Source: Bacteroidales bacterium UBA3653 (GTDB lineage Bacteria > Bacteroidota > Bacteroidia > Bacteroidales > Paludibacteraceae). From it: a stretch of DNA of 64,000 bases. This document shows positions 8,584 through 15,472 of the stretch, one piece after another. The position numbers and the translations under genes were made by a program. The notes under the pieces were generated by a model, which was not told the origin of the DNA, did not search any database, and saw only the letters and a list, made by a program, of their open reading frames with translations. Numbering within the stretch: the first letter of the stretch is position 1; every line of letters begins with the position of its first letter. Where the stretch lies: assembly GCA_002373505.1 (NCBI GenBank), contig DFKE01000017.1, positions 124,001 through 188,000 on the forward strand. The letters run 5' to 3'.

Positions 8584-9341
8584 CGGGATTGGATGTGTTT
8601 CGCGAGCGTTTTGCTGCATATGCGGATAGTTATGTGCTGATCGGTGGCGCAGCTTGTTATATTCATGAAGAGATAAGTGCACAAGTACCACGAGCCACAA
8701 AGGATTTGGATGTGGTGTTAATCGTAGAGGCGCTTTCGGCAGATTTTGTGCGCGAGTTTTGGCAGTTTGTGCGAGAGGCGGGATATACGCGTCGCCAACG
8801 TGGTGTGGATAAGCATGAGTGCTACCGGTTCTTACAACCGCAAGACAAACGTTATCCGAAGCAGATTGAGTTGTTTGCACGAGCTATTGGTGTGCTGAAT
8901 ATACCGGATGACGCGCATTTGGAGCCTATTCCGGCAGGGGATGAGTTGTCAAGTCTATCTGCTATATTGATGAACGAGGAATATTATCATTATACGATAG
9001 CGCATAGCCGATTGGAGGATGGGGTGCATATTGCGAATATCGAAGCGCTGATATGTTTGAAGGCGAAGGCCTTTGTGGACTTGAGTGTGCGGAAAGCGCA
9101 GGGCGACCATGTAGATCAAGATGATATTGAGAAGCATAAGAAAGATGTGTTCCGTTTGGCTCCAATGCTGACGGGAGAGTCTAGATATGAGTTGCCGAAG
9201 GAGATACAAAACGACATGCAGCAGTTCTTTGCTGCGATAGAAACAGAACTGCCCAATGACGATTTCTTACGAAATGCGGGGCTGCGTTCTCAGAATGTCA
9301 AGGGACTGTTAGAGGTGTTGAAACGAGCTTATTTAGGATGA
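8577..9341 (+). CDS. AbiEii-like nucleotidyltransferase-fold protein
   Basis: 254 residues with the nucleotidyltransferase signature: GG at residues 23-24 (YVLIGGAACYIH) followed by D43-L-D45 (ATKDLDVVLIV), the metal-binding pair. Later segments (IANIEALICLKAKAF) match the helical part of AbiEii/MNT-like enzymes. Family members transfer nucleotides to tRNA or to protein partners and often act as toxins. The ATG has a strong AAGGAG site seven bases upstream, unusual for this phylum. It overlaps both the upstream regulator gene and, through ATGA, the phosphoesterase downstream. Confidence 0.75.
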   Translation: MVTGLDVFRERFAAYADSYVLIGGAACYIHEEISAQVPRATKDLDVVLIVEALSADFVREFWQFVREAGYTRRQRGVDKHECYRFLQPQDKRYPKQIELFARAIGVLNIPDDAHLEPIPAGDELSSLSAILMNEEYYHYTIAHSRLEDGVHIANIEALICLKAKAFVDLSVRKAQGDHVDQDDIEKHKKDVFRLAPMLTGESRYELPKEIQNDMQQFFAAIETELPNDDFLRNAGLRSQNVKGLLEVLKRAYLG

Positions 9342-10126
9342 TGAAACCGTATGTGCTGACATATAAGGAAGCGAAGTCGCTGGTGATCTGTGGTGATATA
9401 CATGGCGATTTTGTACCACTCGTATATGAGATGTGTGTGCGATACGGGATGCACGACACGCTGGTAATCGTGGCGGGTGATTGTGGATTCGGATTCGAGA
9501 AGCCGGGTGCGTATGAGAATGCTTTTCGGCGTATAGAGAAACGGTTAGCGCAGAATAACTGTTGGATTGCAATGATGCGGGGTAATCATGATGATCCTAC
9601 GTATTTTGAACTGCAAAAGGATAGAAAGACGCTCATTCATCATGCACGTTGGCAGACGGTGCCGGATTATACGGTTATTCAGGCTTGTGGACGGGGAGTG
9701 CTGTGCATAGGTGGTGCAGTGAGTGTGGATCGGCAGATTCGTCTACGCGAGATGGAGCGGCATCATGGGAAGCAGTATTACTGGCCGAATGAGGCACCAC
9801 GGTATGATGCAGAAGCGTTGGATGATATTCGTGATGCCGGTTTGAAGGTGGATATCGTGGTGACACATACTTCACCGTCAATGTGCGAGTTTCAATCGAA
9901 GAAAGGATTAGCAACTTGGGCACAGTATGATGCAGAACTGCTGGACGATTGCGACGCAGAACGAGCCACAATGGATACGATTCTTGCTCACCTGAAGCGA
10001 GATGGACATCCATTAGAACGATGGTATTATGGGCATTTTCATAACTCTTGGCATAGCGAGATAGATGGGGTATGGTTCAAGATGTTGGATATTATGGAAT
10101 TTCAAGAAGTGCCATGTCTCAAGTAG
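9338..10126 (+). CDS. Calcineurin-like metallophosphoesterase
   Basis: 262 residues with the full metal-ligand set of the family: GDIHGD (D20, H22), GDCGFG (D48), GNHDD (82-86), a THTSP segment near residue 173 and GHFHNSW near 237. Likely a cytoplasmic two-metal phosphodiesterase or phosphatase. Start ATG 9338 overlaps the nucleotidyltransferase stop, so three genes form one unit with no gaps. Its partner adds a nucleotide, which suggests this enzyme removes the modification or degrades a related product. That is inference from neighbourhood. Confidence 0.8.
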   Translation: MMKPYVLTYKEAKSLVICGDIHGDFVPLVYEMCVRYGMHDTLVIVAGDCGFGFEKPGAYENAFRRIEKRLAQNNCWIAMMRGNHDDPTYFELQKDRKTLIHHARWQTVPDYTVIQACGRGVLCIGGAVSVDRQIRLREMERHHGKQYYWPNEAPRYDAEALDDIRDAGLKVDIVVTHTSPSMCEFQSKKGLATWAQYDAELLDDCDAERATMDTILAHLKRDGHPLERWYYGHFHNSWHSEIDGVWFKMLDIMEFQEVPCLK

Positions 10127-10145
10127 TGTTCAGAGTATAGTGTAT

Positions 10146-10171
10146 AGCCGTCCGAGAGGGCGGCTTTTTTT
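10146..10171 (+). terminator. Rho-independent terminator, near-copy of that at 7439
   Basis: Stem AGCCGTCC-GAGA-GGGCGGCT followed by seven T. It closes the regulator/nucleotidyltransferase/phosphoesterase unit. The flanks GTGTAT before and AAAATAGTGTTAAC after match those around the 7439 hairpin. Confidence 0.9.
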
Positions 10172-10195
10172 ATATAGATAATCAAAAAATAGTGT

Positions 10196-10203
10196 TAACT
10201 TTG
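10196..10203 (+). promoter_or_regulatory. Bacteroidota-type -7 element TAACTTTG
   Basis: TAACTTTG lies 46 bases before ATG 10250, directly after the terminator. The equivalent position in the upstream copy (7493 region) reads TAACATTG. A -33 element is not clear. Confidence 0.5.
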
Positions 10204-10249
10204 CGGGCAATGGCGATAGTGCCAGAAAACCAATAAAAGTTAACACAAA

Positions 10250-10495
10250 ATGAAAAATCACATCGATTTGGGTGCGGAGACAGTCCTGTTCGTTCGTACC
10301 CGCATGGAAGAGGTTCTGGGAGAAGAGCCGGAAAACATCAACAAGGTGGAATTCAACGTCAAAGAGGTGAAGGAACATATCTTTCACCTCTTTTATGATT
10401 ATCAGGTCCGGCGCGGCTGGCCGCATGTAGCAGAGCGGACTGCCGATGTGTTGGGGATGTCCCGCGCACATGTCTATGAGTTGCTGAAAAAATAG
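10250..10495 (+). CDS. Small protein with a C-terminal HTH-like segment
   Basis: 81 residues, not recognised by name. The last 25 residues (VAERTADVLGMSRAHVYELL) have the spacing of a helix-turn-helix. The first 50 are acidic. It has its own upstream promoter-like site and opens the array of very small genes. A DNA-binding role is plausible from the HTH-like end alone. Confidence 0.55.
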   Translation: MKNHIDLGAETVLFVRTRMEEVLGEEPENINKVEFNVKEVKEHIFHLFYDYQVRRGWPHVAERTADVLGMSRAHVYELLKK

Positions 10496-10546
10496 GTCTT
10501 GGTGCCGATTGTCTGATTTTCGGACAAGAATAGGCGTAGAAAGCAG

Positions 10547-10554
10547 TACTTTTG
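10547..10554 (+). promoter_or_regulatory. Bacteroidota-type -7 element TACTTTTG
   Basis: TACTTTTG lies about 50 bases upstream of the small frame at 10604, with a T-rich TTTTCGG at the -33 distance. The context AAGCAGTACTTTTGTC is very like that of the site at 11955 (AAGCAGTAATTTTGTC). Confidence 0.6.
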
Positions 10555-10603
10555 TCGCCGAATTGCAATTCAAAAAAGAAAAGAACCAAAAGAAAAAAAC
10601 TAA

Positions 10604-10714
10604 ATGCCACGCCAAGCCTTGCCTAATAGTACAGAAGGCATGGCAAGGCGAGGCAGGATGAACATAGAAAAAAGCGGCGGCAAAAATGCCACCGAACAAA
10701 ACAAAAATATTTGA
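10604..10714 (+). CDS. Possible 36-residue leader or small protein
   Basis: ATG 10604 to TGA 10712-10714, starting MPRQALPNSTEG and rich in basic and polar residues. It lies directly downstream of the TACTTTTG site and ends four bases before ATG 10719, so it would be the first frame of that transcript. An inverted pair of GCCTTGCC / GGCAAGGC inside the frame could fold and affect access to the next start. No homologue is known to me. It may be untranslated leader. Confidence 0.4.
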   Translation: MPRQALPNSTEGMARRGRMNIEKSGGKNATEQNKNI

Positions 10715-10718
10715 GATT

Positions 10719-11054
10719 ATGTACAGTATTATCAGTATCTGGGCATTGCTCAAACCGCAAGGTGAGTACAAACGCCGCCGACGCGCTTGCGAACGACTGT
10801 GGAACAGTTATGCCCCTGAGATGCAGCAACGCATCTACAACCGGATAGCCGAAGCCCTTCAGCGCGGCGAACGGGTTAGTCCGAATCCTTATTTTGCTAT
10901 TGAAGACACGGCGCTCTACCTTCAGCGGAAGCCTTGTATGCAACAACTTTCCTATGCCGATTATTACGCCCGTTATCACACAACCGAACCGCGTGACGGA
11001 TGGCAGATGGCAAACCCGACAGGAAACAAAGTGATATACGTCAGAAAGGTTTAA
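10719..11054 (+). CDS. Hypothetical basic protein
   Basis: 111 residues from ATG 10719 (MYSIISIWALLKPQGEY). The frame is open from 10686, but that earlier ATG overlaps the small frame at 10604. It is Arg-rich near residues 18-25 (KRRRRACERLW), then helical with aromatic residues. No family is recognised. Its position in the array of short genes is its only context. Confidence 0.5.
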   Translation: MYSIISIWALLKPQGEYKRRRRACERLWNSYAPEMQQRIYNRIAEALQRGERVSPNPYFAIEDTALYLQRKPCMQQLSYADYYARYHTTEPRDGWQMANPTGNKVIYVRKV

Positions 11055-11150
11055 TGTATTAAGGATGGTACGGTGACGTACAGGATGGTCGCGAGATGGT
11101 CGCGGGTATATAAAGGAATCGTCATAAGAAACAATGAATAATGAATATAT

Positions 11151-11354
11151 ATGAAAGTAGAATTAATCATTCCCATTGATGTCCTACGCGGGAAATTGCG
11201 AAGGGACGGGTACTATTTCCGGATGTACAAAGGAAAGCAACTTGTACAACGCTGCCCCAACAGGTCAGGACATAAGAAGACAGAAGCAGAAGCGGCTAAC
11301 CAACGTCATTTTGCTGCCACATGGGGGAAAAGATATAAAAAGTTTAAAGATTAA
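11151..11354 (+). CDS. Small basic protein, member 1 of a local paralogous family
   Basis: 67 residues. It begins with a strand-like IIPIDVLRGKLRRDGYYFRM, then KGKQLVQRCPNRSG, then a helix with EAEAANQRHFAATWG. The order (I-x-VxGK, a YFR or CFR strand, GK plus a loop with P, then a helix with A-x-R-x-F) is shared with the genes at 11375, 12273 and 13353. The function is unknown. The net charge is strongly basic, which would suit nucleic-acid binding, but this is a guess. Confidence 0.55.
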   Translation: MKVELIIPIDVLRGKLRRDGYYFRMYKGKQLVQRCPNRSGHKKTEAEAANQRHFAATWGKRYKKFKD

Positions 11355-11374
11355 TGTTTAATGTTTAGTGAATT

Positions 11375-11674
11375 ATGGCAAGAGTAGAATTACCAACGTG
11401 GATTGAAAGAGTCTCCGGAAAAGCAGGGAACGTATGTTTCCGGACAATGAAAGCAACAGGCAAAATTTACATGTACCCAATGAAAGGACAAAGGGACATG
11501 ATGAAGTACCAAGGGACAAAGTACAAAGTGCAATGTACGAAGGAAGTGAGTGAGAGGGTTATAGCACAGAGGGAGCGGTTCCGGGCGACAGCAGAGATCG
11601 TGCGGATGATGCGCAAAGCCGGTTCGAAAAAGACACAGAAGGAACTATGGAAAATCGTATCGCAGGCGTTATGA
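11375..11674 (+). CDS. Small basic protein, member 2 of the local family
   Basis: 99 residues. The N-terminal part WIERVSGKAGNVCFRTMK followed by TGKIYMYP gives the clearest form of the family pattern, and the helix VIAQRERFRATAEIVRMMR matches members 3 and 4. Between them, residues about 37-57 (GQRDMMKYQGTKYKVQCTK) are encoded by a heptamer array and look like an insertion into the family fold. Its end overlaps the next start by four bases (ATGA). Confidence 0.6.
   Translation: MARVELPTWIERVSGKAGNVCFRTMKATGKIYMYPMKGQRDMMKYQGTKYKVQCTKEVSERVIAQRERFRATAEIVRMMRKAGSKKTQKELWKIVSQAL
11484..11546 (+). repeat. Heptamer array inside a small gene
   Basis: Units such as ACAAAGT, ACAAAGT, GCAATGT and ACGAAGG keep a 7-base period. 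Related units are at 30718-30757 (in a GT2 gene) and, on the other strand, at 44395-44425. Confidence 0.75.
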
Positions 11675-11886
11675 TGCGGCGCATAAGCAAGGAGGAGCTG
11701 GTGCAGCGATTGGATGCCGCATTGGGACAAGCGGTCGGCGAAGAGGGTCTGGAAATCCTATTATACGGTTGGAAGAAATTCCGTCATTACGGTGCCAGAT
11801 ACTGCGACGCGCTGAAGCATCGTGACTGGTTATATATTGTAGAAGTGATTGATCTGAGCGAGTATGCGGGCTATGACTTAAGCTAA
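11671..11886 (+). CDS. Hypothetical small protein, coupled to the previous gene
   Basis: 71 residues from ATG 11671 (MMRRISKEELVQRLDAAL). The frame is also open from ATG 11647, but the ATGA overlap at 11671 fits coupled translation. Mixed helix, acidic at the end (YIVEVIDLSEYAGYDLS). No family recognised. Confidence 0.5.
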   Translation: MMRRISKEELVQRLDAALGQAVGEEGLEILLYGWKKFRHYGARYCDALKHRDWLYIVEVIDLSEYAGYDLS

Positions 11887-11954
11887 GATTTTCAGAAAAG
11901 TGAATGTGCTCACTTTTGCGAAGACGAATAGTTGCACAGGTTGCGAAAAAGCAG

Positions 11955-11962
11955 TAATTTTG
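11955..11962 (+). promoter_or_regulatory. Bacteroidota-type -7 element TAATTTTG
   Basis: TAATTTTG with a TTGCAC upstream at the -33 distance, inside the 387-base gap 11887-12272. It would give a leader of about 300 bases for the gene at 12273. Confidence 0.55.
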
Positions 11963-12185
11963 TCATCGGAATTGGAGATCAACGATTTCGCTACCTTGTA
12001 GCTCGTGTAGTTGTCTCAATTCCTCCTCTCCCCATCGGACGCACTGGCGCTAGCATCCGCCGGAGACCCCCAATAGATTTGAGAGATAAGATAATGAGTT
12101 TTCAGGGCGTTTGTCGCTTCTTTCTCAGTCTCGGAAACTCAAAAAGGAAGGACTCAAATCCCACGCGTGTAAACAAGCGGTAATG

Positions 12186-12238
12186 ATCGTGCGCACGATG
12201 CATTAACGCAAAGAAAGGCTCGCGCAGATATGCGCGAG
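12186..12238 (+). promoter_or_regulatory. Palindrome and hairpin in the leader of the 12273 gene
   Basis: A perfect 14-base palindrome ATCGTGCGCACGAT (12186-12199) is followed by a perfect 8-base-pair hairpin CTCGCGCA-GATA-TGCGCGAG (12219-12238), 34 bases before ATG 12273. The rest of the gap 11887-12185 shows only the promoter-like site and no gene that I can support. Confidence 0.6.
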
Positions 12239-12272
12239 AAGGGAAAAACGAAAAATCTAAACTATTAACAAA

Positions 12273-12611
12273 ATGGCAGAAATCAAACCTATGGCTCTCA
12301 TCGAGAGCATGAAAAAGAAAGTGTGCGAGCACAGCGATGTGTATTTCCGTACGAACAGAAGGACTGGCAAGGTGACGACCGGCAAGTTGTGTTATCCGAG
12401 CGATAAAACTCCATCGGCCGCGCAGGTTGCAGCCAAGGCACGTTTCGCCAAAGTAGCAGCAGCTGTCCGTGCTATCCTGGCAGATCCGACGGAGAAAGCG
12501 AAGCTGGAGGCGGAGTACAAGAGCCAGACCAAGTATGGTTCGCTCTTCGGCTATGCGATGCACAAACTCAGTCCGAATTACGATTCCGATGGAAACGTAA
12601 TAGGAAATTAA
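12273..12611 (+). CDS. Small basic protein, member 3 of the local family
   Basis: 112 residues. N-terminal IESMKKKVCEHSDVYFRTNR, then TGKVTTGKLCYPSDKTP, then a helix AAKARFAKVAAAVRAILAD and a C-terminal SLFGYAMHKL. This is the longest and most regular member of the set. I have an impression of similar proteins in other Bacteroidales, also in clusters, but cannot name a family. A hairpin-rich leader precedes it. Confidence 0.65.
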   Translation: MAEIKPMALIESMKKKVCEHSDVYFRTNRRTGKVTTGKLCYPSDKTPSAAQVAAKARFAKVAAAVRAILADPTEKAKLEAEYKSQTKYGSLFGYAMHKLSPNYDSDGNVIGN

Positions 12612-12638
12612 AAATTCATAATTCATAATTCAAAATTC
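12610..12638 (+). repeat. Heptamer array, unit TTCATAA
   Basis: AATTCATAATTCATAATTC-type 7-base units begin within the stop region of the 12273 gene. They are related in style to the arrays at 43155 and 28916. Confidence 0.8.
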
Positions 12639-12913
12639 CCGGTAGTTACTTTTTAAAGAAAATAAACCAAGATAAACCCCTCTGTCGTTTGTAAGCCCTG
12701 CGGGCTAATGTGCCTTTGTTCGTCGTAGTGTCCTTGTGAGCAATCTCCCATGCCGCTCCGCCGCCCAAACTCACACTCCTTGCGGAGTTACAAACGCCCG
12801 AGGCGATAAACATAAATAAAAGTAATGTACGAAGGAAAAATAAATTTATTTTTGTTTATTTACTTTTCAAAGATCAACAGGGAACGTTAAGTTAAAATTT
12901 AAAATTCAGAATT

Positions 12914-13114
12914 ATGACACGAAAAGAAATTATCAAGGTAGTCATCTCGGTGCTGATTGCCGCTCTGACGGCGCTCGCAGCCGGATTGGGACTGAGTTCG
13001 TGCAACGTGACGCGGACCATCACCACCAAGTCCGAGTACTGGCAGAAAGCCGATACGTCGGTGATTATCCAGACCAAAACGATCGAGACGTATGATGCGT
13101 CGAAAAAGCTGTAA
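12914..13114 (+). CDS. Small lipoprotein resembling the smalltalk family
   Basis: 66 residues. A basic start (MTRKEIIKVV), a hydrophobic core of about 20 residues and a lipobox-like GLSSC ending at residue 33 give a lipoprotein signal. The N-terminal half resembles the Bacteroidota smalltalk family of very short proteins, which are usually about half this length. The remaining 33 residues (VTRTITTKSEYW and on) are polar and extended. Expected location is the periplasmic or outer membrane face. Function unknown. Confidence 0.6.
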   Translation: MTRKEIIKVVISVLIAALTALAAGLGLSSCNVTRTITTKSEYWQKADTSVIIQTKTIETYDASKKL

Positions 13115-13281
13115 AAAAAGCCTAACCCAAGCAATGTTCTACGGACGGCCACCGGCAGTCCGATCGAGCAGAGCTCTTCACCCGTAAAAGGAAGGGATGT
13201 AAATTAATTAACTCTACTTACTCACTTTTAAACCCCCTCACGGCGTAGGGGTCCGAACAGAGAATGTCTTTCAGGTCGCAG

Positions 13282-13348
13282 ACCGGTCTTACAGTGAAAC
13301 GGTCTGACAGTGAACGTAAGTGAACGGTCTGTTCGGCAAACGCCGAAC
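13282..13348 (+). promoter_or_regulatory. Repeated CGGTCT words and a 7-bp hairpin before gene 13353
   Basis: Three CGGTCT words separated by ACAGTGAA or AAGTGAA lead into a perfect hairpin GTTCGGC-AAAC-GCCGAAC (13331-13348) that ends four bases before ATG 13353. Such a hairpin would cover the ribosome-binding region and could control the start. Confidence 0.5.
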
Positions 13349-13352
13349 TATT

Positions 13353-13736
13353 ATGGCAAAAGTAACTTATTCTGCCGGCATCGACCATGTGTCGGGCGCA
13401 TTGGCAAAACCGAGCAAGAGCGGTCAGCACTCCTGCACCAAAATGTTGCTGGCTACCCACCGCGTAGCGGCCACCCAGAGCAATGCTTGTAACCGTCTGT
13501 ATCTCCGTCCGAAGATCGAGCGCAGCACGCAGCCGAGTGCGAAAGAGTTGGCTATCCGCGAGCGCTTCACCGAGGTGCGCGCAATGGTCGCCACCCGCCG
13601 CAAGGATCTGAACAAGATCTCGCAGGACCAGCTGGACTTCATCGCCCAGAAGGACCTCGCCACCGGCAAGCGCACCATGACTGCCTACCTCTGGTTAGTC
13701 TGTGGGCAGGAATATGATTCCGCCCACCAAGGTTAA
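13353..13736 (+). CDS. Small basic protein, member 4 of the local family
   Basis: 127 residues from ATG 13353. The earlier in-frame start at 13320 would run through the hairpin. The pattern is MAKVTYSAGIDHVSGALAKP, then CNRLYLRPKIERS, then the helix AIRERFTEVRAMVATRRKDL, matching the helix of member 2. The middle (HSCTKMLLATHRVAATQSN) replaces the TGK strand. A 13-base hairpin starts three bases after its stop. Function unknown. Confidence 0.6.
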   Translation: MAKVTYSAGIDHVSGALAKPSKSGQHSCTKMLLATHRVAATQSNACNRLYLRPKIERSTQPSAKELAIRERFTEVRAMVATRRKDLNKISQDQLDFIAQKDLATGKRTMTAYLWLVCGQEYDSAHQG

Positions 13737-13738
13737 GC

Positions 13739-14148
13739 GCGGCGAAGCCGCTGTTTAGCGCAAACGGGGCTTGCTGTTGAGTGAGCTCCGCTCTGTTTAT
13801 ATTAGGTAACCAAAAACGCGCCTTCGGCTTTTAGAAAACCGCTGTCTGGAGAAGAAAATAAACATAGATAAACCCTGCCGCTTGTTGCATACTCTGGCGA
13901 GTACATGCGTCTACGTCGCTAATCGACCGACTTATAAGTAAACTTAACGTCGTCCATTAGGACGAACCCGCACCTCCGCAGGAGGTAAACAACCAAGCGC
14001 CAGCAATAAACCTAAAAAATATTTTACTATTTCCTGCCAGCGATAGACCCCCCGGTCTCTACGAAACCTACAAAAACGATGCGCCAAAGGCGCAGCAAGC
14101 ACCTCCGGTGCAGCCACGGCAAAGCCGTAGCAAGCGACTGCAAGTCGC
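13739..14148 (+). repeat. String of short hairpins
   Basis: At least eight 5-6 bp hairpins with 3-4 base loops: GCGGC-GAA-GCCGC (13739), TCGTCC-ATTA-GGACGA (13950), ACCTCC-GCA-GGAGGT (13972), AGACC-CCCC-GGTCT (14045), TGCGCC-AAA-GGCGCA (14080), GCACC-TCC-GGTGC (14099), ACGGC-AAA-GCCGT (14116) and GCGACT-GCA-AGTCGC (14134). The last four are packed with linkers like GCAA, AGCC and AGCAA. Stem sequences all differ, so it is not a CRISPR array. No gene is supported in this 600-base gap. Confidence 0.75.
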
Positions 14149-14157
14149 AGCAATTAT

Positions 14158-14213
14158 AGCAAATAACCGCTCGATTTTGAGTAAAAACAAAGTTTTTAGA
14201 GCGATTATTTGCT
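14158..14213 (+). promoter_or_regulatory. Long imperfect palindrome upstream of the polysaccharide promoter
   Basis: Outer arms of 15 bases (14158-14172 and 14199-14213) match at 14 positions. Inside them is a perfect 7-bp hairpin TAAAAAC-AAA-GTTTTTA (14182-14198). It ends six bases before the -33 box at 14219. It could be an operator, a cruciform or the terminator of the preceding array. Confidence 0.75.
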
Positions 14214-14218
14214 ATTTA

Positions 14219-14250
14219 TTTGTATATATGCAAAATTTTCACTACCTTTG
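14219..14250 (+). promoter_or_regulatory. Bacteroidota-type promoter of the polysaccharide cluster
   Basis: TTTG 14219-14222 and TACCTTTG 14243-14250, spaced 20 bases, close to consensus. Transcription would start near 14257 and give an 80-base leader before ATG 14339. Several genes follow with overlaps or tiny gaps, so this may drive most of the cluster. Confidence 0.8.
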
Positions 14251-14338
14251 TAGCCCGATTTGGTACGCGTGTATGCGCCGTGTGTGCGTGTATGCTACGG
14301 AAGATGAAAGAACCGCGCTCCGAGCGCGAGGAAAATAA

Positions 14339-15472
14339 ATGCCAGAACAAGGAGAAAATAGGGAAAATATACAGCAGGACCGGCTATATTTACCGGGATT
14401 GAATGGCATCCGTGCAGTAGCAGCGTTGTCGGTGCTATTCGGGCATATGTGGTCGCCGTTTGGTGATTGGGGTATAGATGAACCGCCGATTCATATTCCA
14501 TGGCCGGAAGGTCCGGTAACGACATTCTTTGTAATTAGTGGTTTTCTGATTACCTATCTGCTGATGAACGAAGTTGGTAAAACGAACAATGTTAGTATCG
14601 GTAAATTCTATATGCGGAGAATACTGCGTATCTGGCCGTTGTATTACGGGTATTTTGTATTATCTCTCATAGTCGTTGCTGCTTTTAAGGGCGAGATTAA
14701 TAGTGCCGCATGGTTCTATGGGTTCTTCTTGGGAAATATATCCCATGCTATAGGAATAGGTATTATTCCGTTATATCATTTTTGGAGTCTTGGTGTAGAG
14801 GAACAGTATTACGCTTGGTATCCATGGATGGTAAAATACAATAAGAAACATATACTCTATGCCGTGTGCGGATTATGTGTGTTGTGGTTTGGATTCAAAT
14901 TAGGCAGTTACCTACTACTCGGCAAAGGATTGGTATACCGTATATTTGCTGTAACGCAGTTCGATTGCATGATGTTAGGTGCAGCTGGAGCGATAATGTA
15001 CTACCGCGGAACGGAATGGTTTAAACGGTTATGTGGTAATCCATACGTAGCAATAGCAGGATGGATATTATTCTTTACATCCGGGTTATGGGCAAAGTAC
15101 ATACCTTCTCCAATTACTAATGAGGTCATTGCTATGATATCACTGTTGGTTATTATGGCCGGATTGGTGCGTAAGCCCATATTGGAAAACAAAGTGATGA
15201 ATTATCTTGGCAAGATTTCATATGGTATCTATGTTATTCATCCTATTTTGATTTATATTGGAACAAGGCTGTTAAACAGTGCTATGTTTCGAGGCGAATG
15301 CCTTCAAAAACAGGGGGGGGTATGCTTCGCAATGATATTTGCCGTAGTAACAGGGGTAACCATTTTGATAGCAGGTGTCTCGTACAAATATTTCGAAATG
15401 CCGTTTTTGCGGATGAAAGATAAGTTTAGTGTGGTAAAAAGTACAAATGAGAAAAGTGAACAATCCGAATAA
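14339..15472 (+). CDS. Acyltransferase family 3 membrane protein (OafA-like)
   Basis: 377 residues with about ten membrane segments. The N-terminal signature LNGIRAVAALSVLFGHMW contains the family's R and catalytic H. The RRILRIWPLYY segment near residue 100 is also typical. Such enzymes O-acetylate or otherwise acylate polysaccharide or lipid sugars in the inner membrane. It is the first gene after the strong promoter and overlaps the next gene by 26 bases. The acyl group and the sugar target are unknown. Confidence 0.85.
   Translation: MPEQGENRENIQQDRLYLPGLNGIRAVAALSVLFGHMWSPFGDWGIDEPPIHIPWPEGPVTTFFVISGFLITYLLMNEVGKTNNVSIGKFYMRRILRIWPLYYGYFVLSLIVVAAFKGEINSAAWFYGFFLGNISHAIGIGIIPLYHFWSLGVEEQYYAWYPWMVKYNKKHILYAVCGLCVLWFGFKLGSYLLLGKGLVYRIFAVTQFDCMMLGAAGAIMYYRGTEWFKRLCGNPYVAIAGWILFFTSGLWAKYIPSPITNEVIAMISLLVIMAGLVRKPILENKVMNYLGKISYGIYVIHPILIYIGTRLLNSAMFRGECLQKQGGVCFAMIFAVVTGVTILIAGVSYKYFEMPFLRMKDKFSVVKSTNEKSEQSE

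Larger units (their letters stand above)
12655..13884 (+). repeat. Intergenic motif in two copies (12655-12691 and 13852-13884)
   Basis: Both copies read AAGAAAATAAACNNAGATAAACCC, then a CTG-containing stretch and CxTTTG/CGCTTG. Each lies downstream of one of the small basic genes and is followed by short hairpins. In the gap 12639-12913 the hairpins are AGCCC-TGC-GGGCT (12694-12706) and ACTCC-TTGC-GGAGT (12775-12788). No gene is visible there. Confidence 0.6.

Noticed and set aside
10130..10771. A 213-codon minus-strand frame across several short genes
   Set aside because: It crosses a terminator, two promoters and the HTH-like gene. No domain is seen.
11990..12160. tRNA-like words (GTAGCTCG...; ACTCAAATCCC)
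   Set aside because: They do not fold into a cloverleaf with matching acceptor arms.
12102..12626. A 174-codon minus-strand frame
   Set aside because: It is opposite paralogue 3, which shares its pattern with three neighbours. The minus frame has no support.
13739..14148. Hairpin string read as a CRISPR array
   Set aside because: There is no constant repeat and no spacer of fixed length, and no cas gene occurs in the window.
14158..14250. Invertible capsule promoter
   Set aside because: The promoter lies outside the inverted arms, and no recombinase gene is nearby.
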